Positions 1-6,492 of a stretch of DNA of 15,721 nucleotides are shown here, piece by piece. Source of the stretch: Clostridiales bacterium (GTDB lineage Bacteria > Bacillota > Clostridia > Oscillospirales > Oscillospiraceae); NCBI GenBank assembly GCA_019415645.1, contig DXYV01000028.1, positions 19,596 to 35,316 of the forward strand, in the 5' to 3' direction. The notes under the pieces were generated by a model. It saw nothing but the letters and a program-made list of their open reading frames with translations. It made no database searches and had not been told where the DNA came from. Position 1 is the first letter of the stretch, and each line of letters opens with the position of its first letter. A program made the position numbers and the translations under genes.

Positions 1-137
1 TGGCGGCTGCGCCGCAAGGGGCCCCGATGAAACCCGGAAGCGGCGGAAGTAAATTCCGCCGCCCGCAAGATTTTGCGGGGCAAAATGCTTGTACGCGCAG
101 GAGCGCGCCCGCAGAGCGGGACCCTGGCGAAGGCGCG
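1..137. repeat. Intergenic cluster of short GC-rich hairpins
   Basis: No gene is supported here. The stretch holds consecutive small inverted repeats: a perfect 9-bp stem at 40-48/54-62 (GCGGCGGAA, 5-nt loop), a 7-bp stem at 62-68/73-79 (CCCGCAA, loop GATT), a 5-bp stem at 94-98/103-107 and a 5-bp stem at 108-112/116-120. It lies just past the stop codon of the minus-strand FAD dehydrogenase, so one stem may act in 3'-end formation, but none is followed by a clear T-run on that strand. The word CCGCAAGGGGC at 12-22 recurs at 8118-8128 in another spacer. Confidence 0.5.
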
Positions 138-1718
138 TCAGGGAGCAAGCACGGCTTCGGCAGCCTTGATGCCGTCCACAGCCGCGCTGGTAATTCCACC
201 GGCCCACCCCGCGCCTTCGCCGCAGGGGTACAGGCCGCGCAGCGGAGATTGGAGGTCCGCGCCGCGCAAGATCCGGACCGGAGAGGAGGAACGGGTCTCC
301 ACACCAGTGAGCACGGCATCCAAATGGGCGAAGCCGTGGAGCTTTCGGTCAAAGATGGGAAGCGCGCCAGCCAGCGTATCCGTGACGAAGGGGGGCAGGC
401 AGGCCCGCAGGTCGGCGGGCGTCACGCCGGGCCGGTAGGTGGGCGTGATCGTCCCCAGCCGGACGGAGGGCTGCCCGGCCAGAAAATCGCCCACAGTCTG
501 GACCGGTGCGCGGAAGCCACCGCCGCCCAGAGTGAATGCAGCCTCCTCCCAGCGTTGTTGAAAGGCGATACCCGCCAGAGGATGAGAACTGCCGAAGTCC
601 GAGGGGGAAACACCCACCAGAAAGCCGCCGTTGATGTTGCCGCCATCCCGGGCCCGGCAGCTCATGCCGTTGGTCACCAGACGCCCGGGCTCGGAAGCGG
701 CGGCTACCACCTGGCCGCCGGGGCAGACGCAGAAAGTGAACGCAGAGCGGCCGTCGGGCAGGTGGCAGGCAAGCTTGTAGTCGCTGGGGGGCAGCTTGGT
801 CCAGGACGGACCGTACTGGGCCTGCGAGACAGCGGCCTGGCTGTGCTCGATACGCACGCCGATAGCGAAGGGCTTGGCCTCCATGGGAACGCCCTGCTCC
901 AGCAGCATGGAAAAGGTATCCCGGGCGGAATGGCCGGGGGCCAGCAGCAGCGCTTCGCAGGGGAGAGCGTAGCTGGCGCCGTCTGCCGTGATTTGAAGGG
1001 CGGTCAGCCGGCCGCCGTGGATGGCCAGTCCGGTCAGCTGGTGGCCAAACCGGAGGTCACAACCCAAAGCCAGCAATTCGCGGCGCAGGGAGACCATCAC
1101 GCGGCGCAGAACGTCGGTGCCAATATGGGGCTTGTGGGACCACAAAATGTCCCCGGGCGCGCCGTGGGTGACAAAAATGCGAAAAATATGGTCGATGCGC
1201 GGGTCGTTGATGCCGGTGGTCAGCTTGCCGTCGGAAAAGGTGCCGGCGCCACCCTCTCCGAATTGGACATTGGAGCCGGGGGCCAGCGGTCCGCCGGCCC
1301 AGAAGCGTTCCACGTCCGCAGTCCGCTCCTCCACGGGGCGTCCGCGTTCCAAAACGATGGGCGGAACGCCGGCCCGGGCCAGAGTGAGGGCCGCGAAGAG
1401 ACCGGCCGGACCCATCCCCACCACCACCGGCGGATGGGAAAAGGCGCGTCCGGCCGTGGGGGGAGCATAGGGACGCGGCTGATAGAGCGAGACCTGTTTG
1501 CTGGCCGCCCGGTGGACCAGTTCTTCCTCCTGGTCGGCGGAGAGCAGGACCGAACAGACATAGCGCACCTGATGCTTGTCCCGGGCGTCGATGGACTGAC
1601 GGACCAGAGTCAGCTCACCCAGCAGGTCCGGACGGAGGCCCAGCAGACGTGCGGCCTTTTTGCGCAGCAGGTCCGGTCCGCCGTCCAGCGGAAGGGAGAG
1701 GTTGGAGAGCTTGATCAT
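138..1718 (-). CDS. NAD(P)/FAD-dependent oxidoreductase (COG2509-type FAD dehydrogenase)
   Basis: A 526-residue flavoprotein of the uncharacterised FAD-dependent dehydrogenase family (COG2509). Seen: an N-terminal extension of about 95 residues with an RQSIDARD segment (residues 40-47), then the dinucleotide-binding GMGPAGLFAA (101-110) with the ribose-binding acid in VLERG (E124). The family stretch FGEGGAGTFSDGKL is at 153-166, and near the C-terminus lies a second FAD-contact segment, CGEGAGWAGGI, about residue 500. Length and domain order fit the family; the substrate is unknown in general. The ATG overlaps the stop of deoD in an ATGA quadruplet (1715-1718), so translation is probably coupled and it is the last gene of the GNAT-deoD-FAD operon. 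No signal peptide or membrane segment is seen, so it is cytosolic. Family assignment is secure; role is not. Confidence 0.9.
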   Translation of the reverse strand: MIKLSNLSLPLDGGPDLLRKKAARLLGLRPDLLGELTLVRQSIDARDKHQVRYVCSVLLSADQEEELVHRAASKQVSLYQPRPYAPPTAGRAFSHPPVVVGMGPAGLFAALTLARAGVPPIVLERGRPVEERTADVERFWAGGPLAPGSNVQFGEGGAGTFSDGKLTTGINDPRIDHIFRIFVTHGAPGDILWSHKPHIGTDVLRRVMVSLRRELLALGCDLRFGHQLTGLAIHGGRLTALQITADGASYALPCEALLLAPGHSARDTFSMLLEQGVPMEAKPFAIGVRIEHSQAAVSQAQYGPSWTKLPPSDYKLACHLPDGRSAFTFCVCPGGQVVAAASEPGRLVTNGMSCRARDGGNINGGFLVGVSPSDFGSSHPLAGIAFQQRWEEAAFTLGGGGFRAPVQTVGDFLAGQPSVRLGTITPTYRPGVTPADLRACLPPFVTDTLAGALPIFDRKLHGFAHLDAVLTGVETRSSSPVRILRGADLQSPLRGLYPCGEGAGWAGGITSAAVDGIKAAEAVLAP

Positions 1719-2437
1719 TGGGCTGCGTCCGAATAGGCGAGGGCGGTTTCCAGCGCCACCTCCATCATGGCGGTAAAGGCGGTCTGCCGCTCCAGCGGCG
1801 AGGTCTCGCGGCCGGTGAGCAGCTCATCCGACACGGTGAGAATGGTCAGCGCCTCTTTGCCCGCCCGGGCCGCATTGGCATAGAGCGCGGTAGATTCCAT
1901 CTCCAGGGCCAGGACGCCCATCTTCCGCCACAGCTCGGTGGCCGGAATGTCGTCATAGAAAAAGTCGCTGGAGAGCACGTTGCCCACCATATAGCGGCAG
2001 CCCCGCGCCTGCGCGATGGACTCGGCGGTCCGGAGCAGGGGATAGGAGGCAATGGGGGCGAAGGTACCGGGCAGCCCATACTGGCTGAGGTAGTTGGAGG
2101 TGGAGCAGGCGCCCTGGGCGAAGCACAGGTCGCCGATGGTCAGGTTTTCGTGGATGGAGCCGGTGGTCCCCACACGGATGATACGCTCCACGCCGAAGAA
2201 ATGGAACAGCTCGTAGGAGTAGATGCCCATGGAGGGGCAGCCCATTCCGCTGCCCTGAACAGACACAGGAACTCCCTTGTAGGTGCCGGTAAAGCCGAGC
2301 ATGCCGCGCACGGCGTTGACCTGCTTCACATCGGACAGGAAGGTTTCCGCGATAAACTGGGCCCGGAGCGGGTCGCCGGGCATGAGCACGGTTTTGGCAT
2401 AATCGCCGGGATTGCCCTGCAAATGGGGAGTAGACAT
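1715..2437 (-). CDS. deoD: Purine-nucleoside phosphorylase, DeoD type
   Basis: A 240-residue cytosolic enzyme that phosphorolyses purine (deoxy)nucleosides to base plus (deoxy)ribose-1-phosphate in nucleoside salvage. It is full length for the hexameric DeoD class. Visible family landmarks: VLMPGDPLRA (residues 17-26), the phosphate-site RVGTTG around 88-93, the nucleoside-binding EMES (E179, M180, E181), the catalytic Asp in TVSDELLT (D204) and ERQTAF with R217. These match the positions known from E. coli DeoD. I chose ATG 2437 because AAGGAGG lies 6 bases upstream and MSTPH aligns with the known N-terminus; the frame stays open further upstream, but that extension has no family sequence and runs into the GNAT gene. 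Only 22 bp separate it from the upstream GNAT gene, and its stop overlaps the next start. Confidence 0.95.
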   Translation of the reverse strand: MSTPHLQGNPGDYAKTVLMPGDPLRAQFIAETFLSDVKQVNAVRGMLGFTGTYKGVPVSVQGSGMGCPSMGIYSYELFHFFGVERIIRVGTTGSIHENLTIGDLCFAQGACSTSNYLSQYGLPGTFAPIASYPLLRTAESIAQARGCRYMVGNVLSSDFFYDDIPATELWRKMGVLALEMESTALYANAARAGKEALTILTVSDELLTGRETSPLERQTAFTAMMEVALETALAYSDAAQ

Positions 2438-2459
2438 AAAAATCCTCCTTTTTATCGTA

Positions 2460-2906
2460 TCAGAGAGTACGCTGAAAGTAGACCATATCCACCAGAAGGA
2501 CCCCGTCCTCCACGATGGGGTGGTCATAATGCTCGGGGAAAAAGTTGGCGATTCGGTGCGACGGTGTGAAGCCGCAGGCCAGATAGAAGGGGACGGTACG
2601 CGGGCTCTCTCCGGTGCCCACCAGCAGCGTGTGGCCCCGGTCCCGGTAGTGGGCGCAGACCCACTCGATCAGGGCACGGCCGCAGCCCTGACGCTGAAAT
2701 TCCGGCGCGACGGCCAGATTTTTCAGCTCAAATACGCCGCCGCCCTCGTCCGTGACCACGCAGAGCCCGGCTGTGCGCCCGTCCTGCTCCAGACAGTACA
2801 GGTCGCCCCGCTCCAGATAGCGGTCGATCATGTTCTCCTGCTCGTCAGCCAGCAGAAGCAGAGAGAGGTAGCGCTTTTTGCGGGTTTGGACCAGCCGGAT
2901 CGTCAT
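2460..2906 (-). CDS. GNAT family N-acetyltransferase
   Basis: A 148-residue single-domain GNAT acyltransferase. The acetyl-CoA pyrophosphate-binding loop is QRQGCGRAL (residues 71-79), following the beta-4 strand FELKNLAVAPEF (59-70). The C-terminal half has SPRTVPFYLACGF (101-113), typical of GNATs that take small amines, and an NFFPEHYDHPI segment (121-131) seen in a Firmicute subgroup. The acyl acceptor cannot be read from the sequence. Start at ATG 2906 is preferred over the upstream in-frame start because AGAGG lies at proper distance and the extra 20 residues would run back through the predicted promoter. It is first in the minus-strand operon with deoD and the FAD dehydrogenase. Confidence 0.88.
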   Translation of the reverse strand: MTIRLVQTRKKRYLSLLLLADEQENMIDRYLERGDLYCLEQDGRTAGLCVVTDEGGGVFELKNLAVAPEFQRQGCGRALIEWVCAHYRDRGHTLLVGTGESPRTVPFYLACGFTPSHRIANFFPEHYDHPIVEDGVLLVDMVYFQRTL

Positions 2907-2937
2907 GGAAGAACCTCTTTTCCTCAGATTCCATTTT

Positions 2938-2966
2938 AGTATAACAAAAAAACAGACCGGGGGCAA
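2938..2966 (-). promoter_or_regulatory. Predicted promoter of the GNAT-deoD-FAD operon
   Basis: On the minus strand TTGCCC (2966-2961), a spacer of exactly 17 bases, then TATACT (2943-2938). The predicted start is about 25 bases upstream of the GNAT ATG. The -35 lies in the loop and 3' arm of the copper-operon terminator, so promoter and terminator are nested. The -35 is an imperfect match (TTGCCC for TTGACA). Confidence 0.5.
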
Positions 2967-2982
2967 TGACCCTCGGCCTGTT
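2946..2982 (-). terminator. Rho-independent terminator of the copper operon
   Basis: Reading the minus strand, the arm AACAGGCCGAGGG (2982-2970), a 6-nt loop and the arm CCCCCGGTCTGTT (2963-2951) form a 13-bp stem with one G-U and one A-C. The T-run spans 2952-2946. It starts 24 bp after the copA/copZ stop, the expected place. Confidence 0.85.
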
Positions 2983-3005
2983 TTCGGCGAAAATGAATCG
3001 GCGGC

Positions 3006-3215
3006 TTATGCGATGGAGACGACCTCGTAGCCCGCCTCGGTAACGGCGGCCTTGAGCACATCGTCCGCCACGGGCTGGCTGAGCTCCACCGTGGCGCACT
3101 TGCCCTCCAGGTCCGCCTTGGCGGAGAGCACGCCGTCCAGCGCGGACAGCGCCTTCTCCACATGGGCGGTGCAGTGGTTGCACATCATACCGTTGATCTG
3201 AATGGTTTTTTTCAT
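3006..3215 (-). CDS. copZ: Possible internally initiated copper chaperone CopZ (nested in copA frame)
   Basis: Within the copA frame, codon 777 is an ATG preceded by GGAGAGG with an 8-base spacing (complement of 3224-3230). Initiation there would give a 69-residue protein, the usual CopZ length, with GMMCNHC near its N-terminus (C12 and C15 of the short product) and a C-terminal AGYEVVSIA as in free HMA chaperones. CopZ carries Cu(I) to CopA in the cytosol. Seen: the SD, ATG and full domain. Inferred: that the start is used. It could equally be only a C-terminal domain of the fused pump. No stop codon separates it from copA, so both products may coexist. Confidence 0.5.
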   Translation of the reverse strand: MKKTIQINGMMCNHCTAHVEKALSALDGVLSAKADLEGKCATVELSQPVADDVLKAAVTEAGYEVVSIA

Positions 3216-5543
3216 GGTCGATACCTCTCCTAAATCAATTTTTAACTCCTCCGAAGGCGGATTGGGCCCAGAGGAGGAAGTTTTGGGCTTGAACAGCTTC
3301 AGCCGCAGGGCGTTGGACACCACGCATACCGAGGACAGGCTCATGGCGGCGGCGGCGAACATGGGGTTGAGGGTGAAATGGGTCAGACCCAGGGCGTAAA
3401 ATACGCCGGCGGCCAGCGGGATACCCAGGGCGTTGTAGAAAAAGGCCCAGAACAGGTTTTCCTTGATGTTGCGCAGCACGGCCTTGGACAGCTGGACCGC
3501 CGTGGCAACGTCCCGCAGATCGCTCTTCATCAATACGATGTCCGCCGATTCGATGGCCACGTCGGTACCCGCACCGATGGCCATACCCACGTCAGCCCGG
3601 GCAAGAGCGGGCGCGTCGTTGATTCCGTCGCCCACCATGGCCACCTTGTGGCCCTCCTGCTGGAGCTGGGCGATGTGCCGCTCCTTATCGGCGGGCAGGA
3701 CCTCGGCGATGACGCGGGACAGGGGCAGGGTCTTGCCGATGGCCGCGGCGGTGCGGCTGTTGTCGCCGGTGAGCATGACCACGTCGATGCCCATAGCGCG
3801 CAGGGTCTGGATGGCGGCCGGGGAGGTGGGCTTGACAGTATCCGCCACCGCTACCACGCCCAGCAGATGGTCCGAGGCAAAGTAGAGGGGGGTCTTGCCG
3901 TCCTCCGCGATGGCTTCGGCCATCAGACGGTCCTGACCCAAATCGATGCCGGCCTCCTCCAGCATGGCACGGTTGCCGGCCAGATAGTGCTCCCCCTGGA
4001 TTTCTCCCTTGATTCCGCGGCCGTGGACCGCCTGAAATCCGGTCACCGAAGCCAGAGGAACGGCGCGCTCCTTGGCCTCTTCCACGATGGCGGCGGCCAG
4101 CGGGTGCTCGGAGGGGGCCTCCAGGGAGGCGGCGATGCACAGCAGCTCCTCCGCGGTGGTGTCCCCCACCGGATACAGGCCGGTCACCCGGGGCTTGCCC
4201 TCGGTGACGGTGCCCGTCTTATCCAACACCACGGTGTCAATGGCGTGCAGGGTCTCCAGTGCCTCGGCGGACTTGATGAGGATGCCGTTTTCGGCGCCCT
4301 TCCCGGTGCCCACCATAATAGCCACCGGCGTGGCGAGCCCCAGTGCGCAGGGGCAGGAGATGACCAGCACCGCCACCGCGCTGGTGAGCGCCTGTCCGGC
4401 GGGGTGGCCGGTGGCCAGCCAGGCCACGGCGGTAATAAGGGCAATGGCCATGACCGTGGGCACAAACACGCCGGCTACCTTATCAGCCAGCTTGGCGATC
4501 GGGGCTTTGGAGGAGGCGGCCTCGTCCACCAGCCGGATCATCTGGGCCAGCGTGGTATCCTCACCCACCTTGACGGCTTTCATGGTGAAGGTACCCGATT
4601 TGTTGATGGAGGCGGCGATGACTCGGTCTCCCACAGCCTTTTCCACGGGAATGGATTCGCCGGTGAGGGCGGATTCGTCTACGGAGGAATAGCCCTCGGT
4701 CACTTCGCCGTCCACGGGAATGGACTGGCCGGGCCGGACCCGAATCAGGTCGCCCAGGACCACATCCTCCACCGGAATTTCGATCTCCTGCCCGCCGCGC
4801 AGCACAAAGGCGGTTTTGGGCGCCAGATCCATCAGCTTGGAGATGGCCTCGCCGGTTTTGCCCTTGGAGCGTGTCTCCAGATATTTGCCCAGGGTGATGA
4901 GGGTGAGAATCATACCGGCGGACTCAAAGTACAGGTCCATGGACCAGCGCTCCACCAGTGCCATGTCCCCATGTCCCAGGCCCCAGGAGATCTGGAAGAT
5001 GCCCACGATGCCATAGATGACGGCGGCGGCAGAGCCCACGGCAATGAGACTGTCCATATTAGGGGCCAGATGGAACAGCGTTTTGAAGCCCACCTTGTAG
5101 TATTTGTCGTTGATATACAGGATGGGCAGGACCAGCAGCAGCTGAATCAGAGCGAAGGACAGGGCGTTGCGAGAGTCATGGAAAAAGGCGGGCAGGGGCC
5201 AGCCCATCATGTGGCCCATGGCCAGATAGAACAGCGGGATCAGGAAACAGAAGGAGGAGATCAGCCGGCGCTTCATGTGGGCCAGCTCCTGCTCCATGTT
5301 GTTGGCCGCCGGCTGGGCCGTAGCCTTGGCGGACGCGGCGGCCGGCAAAGCGCCGTAGCCGGCGTGGACCACGGCGTTGACAATGGTTTCGTCCGTCACA
5401 TCGGGGCCGTGTTCCACCAGCATGGAGCCGCCCAGCAGATTGACGCTGACGTCGGTCACACCGGGGACCTTCCGGACCGCCTTTTCCACATGGGCGGAGC
5501 AGGCGGAGCAGGTCATGCCGGTGACGGTAAATTTTTCTTTCAT
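3006..5543 (-). CDS. copA: Copper-translocating P1B-type ATPase CopA with C-terminal CopZ-like domain
   Basis: An 845-residue membrane pump that exports Cu(I) using ATP. Domains in order: N-terminal heavy-metal domain with GMTCSAC (C12, C15); linker; membrane helices from about residue 94; actuator motif TGES (294-297); metal-site CPC (397-399) in ISCPCALG; phosphorylated DKTGT (D441); SEHP (478-481); hinge GDGINDAP (638-645); YN in helix 7 (703-704) and MSLSS in helix 8 (734-738). The last two together with CPC mark the Cu(I) subclass. After a short linker (751-776) the frame continues into a second metal domain, GMMCNHC (C788, C791). Usual CopA proteins of 740-800 residues carry such domains at the N-terminus, so this C-terminal one is notable; see the nested copZ entry. 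It lies 52 bp after csoR, with GAGGTGA as SD, and is presumably derepressed by copper. Confidence 0.95.
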   Translation of the reverse strand: MKEKFTVTGMTCSACSAHVEKAVRKVPGVTDVSVNLLGGSMLVEHGPDVTDETIVNAVVHAGYGALPAAASAKATAQPAANNMEQELAHMKRRLISSFCFLIPLFYLAMGHMMGWPLPAFFHDSRNALSFALIQLLLVLPILYINDKYYKVGFKTLFHLAPNMDSLIAVGSAAAVIYGIVGIFQISWGLGHGDMALVERWSMDLYFESAGMILTLITLGKYLETRSKGKTGEAISKLMDLAPKTAFVLRGGQEIEIPVEDVVLGDLIRVRPGQSIPVDGEVTEGYSSVDESALTGESIPVEKAVGDRVIAASINKSGTFTMKAVKVGEDTTLAQMIRLVDEAASSKAPIAKLADKVAGVFVPTVMAIALITAVAWLATGHPAGQALTSAVAVLVISCPCALGLATPVAIMVGTGKGAENGILIKSAEALETLHAIDTVVLDKTGTVTEGKPRVTGLYPVGDTTAEELLCIAASLEAPSEHPLAAAIVEEAKERAVPLASVTGFQAVHGRGIKGEIQGEHYLAGNRAMLEEAGIDLGQDRLMAEAIAEDGKTPLYFASDHLLGVVAVADTVKPTSPAAIQTLRAMGIDVVMLTGDNSRTAAAIGKTLPLSRVIAEVLPADKERHIAQLQQEGHKVAMVGDGINDAPALARADVGMAIGAGTDVAIESADIVLMKSDLRDVATAVQLSKAVLRNIKENLFWAFFYNALGIPLAAGVFYALGLTHFTLNPMFAAAAMSLSSVCVVSNALRLKLFKPKTSSSGPNPPSEELKIDLGEVSTMKKTIQINGMMCNHCTAHVEKALSALDGVLSAKADLEGKCATVELSQPVADDVLKAAVTEAGYEVVSIA

Positions 5544-5595
5544 AAGGCTTCACCTCACAGAAGACATGGAAAACAGAACCGGGAAACCGCGCGAA

Positions 5596-5859
5596 TCACT
5601 TCAGCAGCTTGCCCAGCATCTGTACCAGCTCGTCGATTTTCTCATCCTTCTCCTGCTCGGAGGAGGCGGTGCGGACACAGTGCTTCAAATGGGCGGCCAG
5701 GATTTCACGGTTGGCGCGGTTGAGCACCGCCTCCGTAGCCATCAGCTGGTGGGCGATGTCCATGCAGTAGCGGTCCTCCTCCACCATTTTCAAAATTCCA
5801 TCCAGCTGCCCGCGGGCCGTTTTGAGCAGGCGGAGAACCTGGTCTTTGTCAGCCATCAT
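5596..5859 (-). CDS. csoR: Copper-sensing transcriptional repressor CsoR
   Basis: An 87-residue all-helical repressor of the CsoR/RcnR (DUF156) family. It binds DNA when apo and releases on Cu(I). The Cu(I) ligand set is complete: Cys32 in RYCMD, His57 and Cys61 in HLKHC, with the spacing (25 and 4) of M. tuberculosis CsoR Cys36-His61-Cys65. This favours copper over the nickel or formaldehyde branches. I chose ATG 5859, 11 bases from AAAGGAG; an upstream in-frame GTG (5868) is too close to the SD, and ATG 5856 is also possible. First gene of the csoR-copA operon, downstream of its probable own operator, so autoregulation is likely. Confidence 0.93.
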   Translation of the reverse strand: MMADKDQVLRLLKTARGQLDGILKMVEEDRYCMDIAHQLMATEAVLNRANREILAAHLKHCVRTASSEQEKDEKIDELVQMLGKLLK

Positions 5860-5884
5860 ATGAAACACAGCTCCTTTTTCGATA

Positions 5885-5906
5885 ATACCCCTCCCCCGGG
5901 GGGTGT
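5885..5906. promoter_or_regulatory. Probable CsoR operator
   Basis: ATACCCC (5885-5891) and GGGGTGT (5900-5906) form an inverted pair with one mismatch around a C/G tract, the pattern known for CsoR sites (A/T-flanked CCCC...GGGG). It covers the predicted transcription start of csoR, immediately downstream of the -10, which suits simple repression. Binding is inferred. Confidence 0.7.
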
Positions 5907-5910
5907 TTAT

Positions 5911-5939
5911 AGTATAGTATATCAGTAGGAGTTTGTCAA
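5911..5939 (-). promoter_or_regulatory. csoR-copA promoter
   Basis: Minus strand: consensus TTGACA (5939-5934), 17-base spacer, TATACT (5916-5911). This is a near-perfect sigma-A promoter pointing into csoR; the start site should fall near 5904, inside the probable CsoR operator. Confidence 0.88.
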
Positions 5940-5959
5940 GGGCAAACAGACACGGCGGA

Positions 5960-5997
5960 TAAAAATTCCGGCGGACCAGCGCAAGCTGGTCCGCCGG
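5960..5997 (-). terminator. Terminator downstream of the DUF378 gene
   Basis: A perfect 13-bp stem, CCGGCGGACCAGC (5968-5980) with GCTGGTCCGCCGG (5985-5997), 4-nt loop. On the minus strand it is followed by AATTTTTA. It lies 18 bp after the DUF378 stop and insulates that gene from the csoR promoter. Confidence 0.85.
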
Positions 5998-6015
5998 GAG
6001 GGCCTTGGTCCGGGT

Positions 6016-6237
6016 TTATGCCATATGATGCTGCCGGTCCTCGTCGTGCTGAGGCCGCCACAGCAGCGAGATACACCAGAGGGCCGCCAAGCCCACCAGC
6101 GTGTAGATGATACGGCTGAGCATGCTGCCGGAGCCGCCGAACAGGGCGGCCACGATGTCAAAGCCGAAGATGCCGATGCTGCCCCAGTTGATACCACCGA
6201 TGATGGCCAGCGTCAGGGCGATCTTATCCATGACCAT
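6016..6237 (-). CDS. DUF378 family small membrane protein
   Basis: A 73-residue protein with two predicted membrane helices: about residues 6-27 (ALTLAIIGGINWGSIGIFGF) and 41-60 (LSRIIYTLVGLAALWCISLL). The INWGSIGIFGFD and LSRIIYTLVGLA segments are hallmarks of the DUF378/YuzA-like family, whose function is unknown. ATG 6237 has AAGGAGG 7 bases upstream; the longer open frame running upstream through hprK antisense DNA has no support. The C-terminal tail is polar and histidine-rich (HDEDRQHH). Monocistronic by appearance: terminator follows, divergent gene upstream. No convincing promoter was found for it. Confidence 0.88.
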   Translation of the reverse strand: MVMDKIALTLAIIGGINWGSIGIFGFDIVAALFGGSGSMLSRIIYTLVGLAALWCISLLWRPQHDEDRQHHMA

Positions 6238-6372
6238 AGTTACGCCTCCTTCTCCTGGATGTGGGGATCCGGATTTAGTTTGCCCATAGAACGGGCCGGA
6301 ATACAGGATAAAATTTGAAATAGAACGATTTTTTGCACGGCGCGGCGGTGCGCCGTGGTCATATGCTTCGGC

Positions 6373-6402
6373 TTTACCGGGACCCACAGTACATGCTATA
6401 AT
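6373..6402 (+). promoter_or_regulatory. Predicted promoter of the SRPBCC gene
   Basis: TTTACC (6373-6378), 18-base spacer, consensus TATAAT (6397-6402). Start predicted near 6409, giving an 84-nt leader. Confidence 0.6.
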
Positions 6403-6410
6403 AAAATAAA

Positions 6411-6467
6411 CAAAACCTGGCGGGAGAGGACGGAATAAGCCGGAGACCGGCCGCGCGGCTGGTTTTG
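6411..6467 (+). promoter_or_regulatory. Possible attenuator-like leader structure
   Basis: ACCGGCC (6446-6452) and GGCTGGT (6457-6463) form a 7-bp stem (one G-U) with loop GCGC, followed by TTT. The 3' arm GGTTTTG (6461-6467) can instead pair perfectly with CAAAACC (6411-6417) at the very start of the transcript. The two pairings are mutually exclusive, as in attenuators, but the T-run is short. Confidence 0.25.
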
Positions 6468-6492
6468 CGTGTAGTTTGTGAGGTGAGGTAGT

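Larger units (their letters stand above)
6238..6492. other. Divergent intergenic region (DUF378 / SRPBCC)
   Basis: A 255-bp spacer between divergent genes. It contains the DUF378 SD, a perfect 8-bp inverted repeat CACGGCGC/GCGCCGTG at 6336-6343/6350-6357 with a 6-nt loop, the plus-strand promoter at 6373-6402, and a structured leader for the SRPBCC gene. The inverted repeat has no T-run on its 3' side in either direction, so it is not an obvious terminator and could be an operator. Confidence 0.45.

Noticed and set aside
27..1736. Plus-strand open frame of 569 codons across the FAD dehydrogenase
   Set aside because: It is antisense to a well-supported flavoprotein, has no domain pattern, and arises from high-GC codon bias on the opposite strand.
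2438..2527. Longer deoD start at 2527
   Set aside because: The additional 30 residues overlap the GNAT gene, lack DeoD sequence, and the ATG at 2437 has AAGGAGG upstream.
3378..5723. Plus-strand open frame of 781 codons across copA and csoR
   Set aside because: Gly/His/Gln-rich translation typical of an antisense shadow; copA and csoR on the minus strand are certain.
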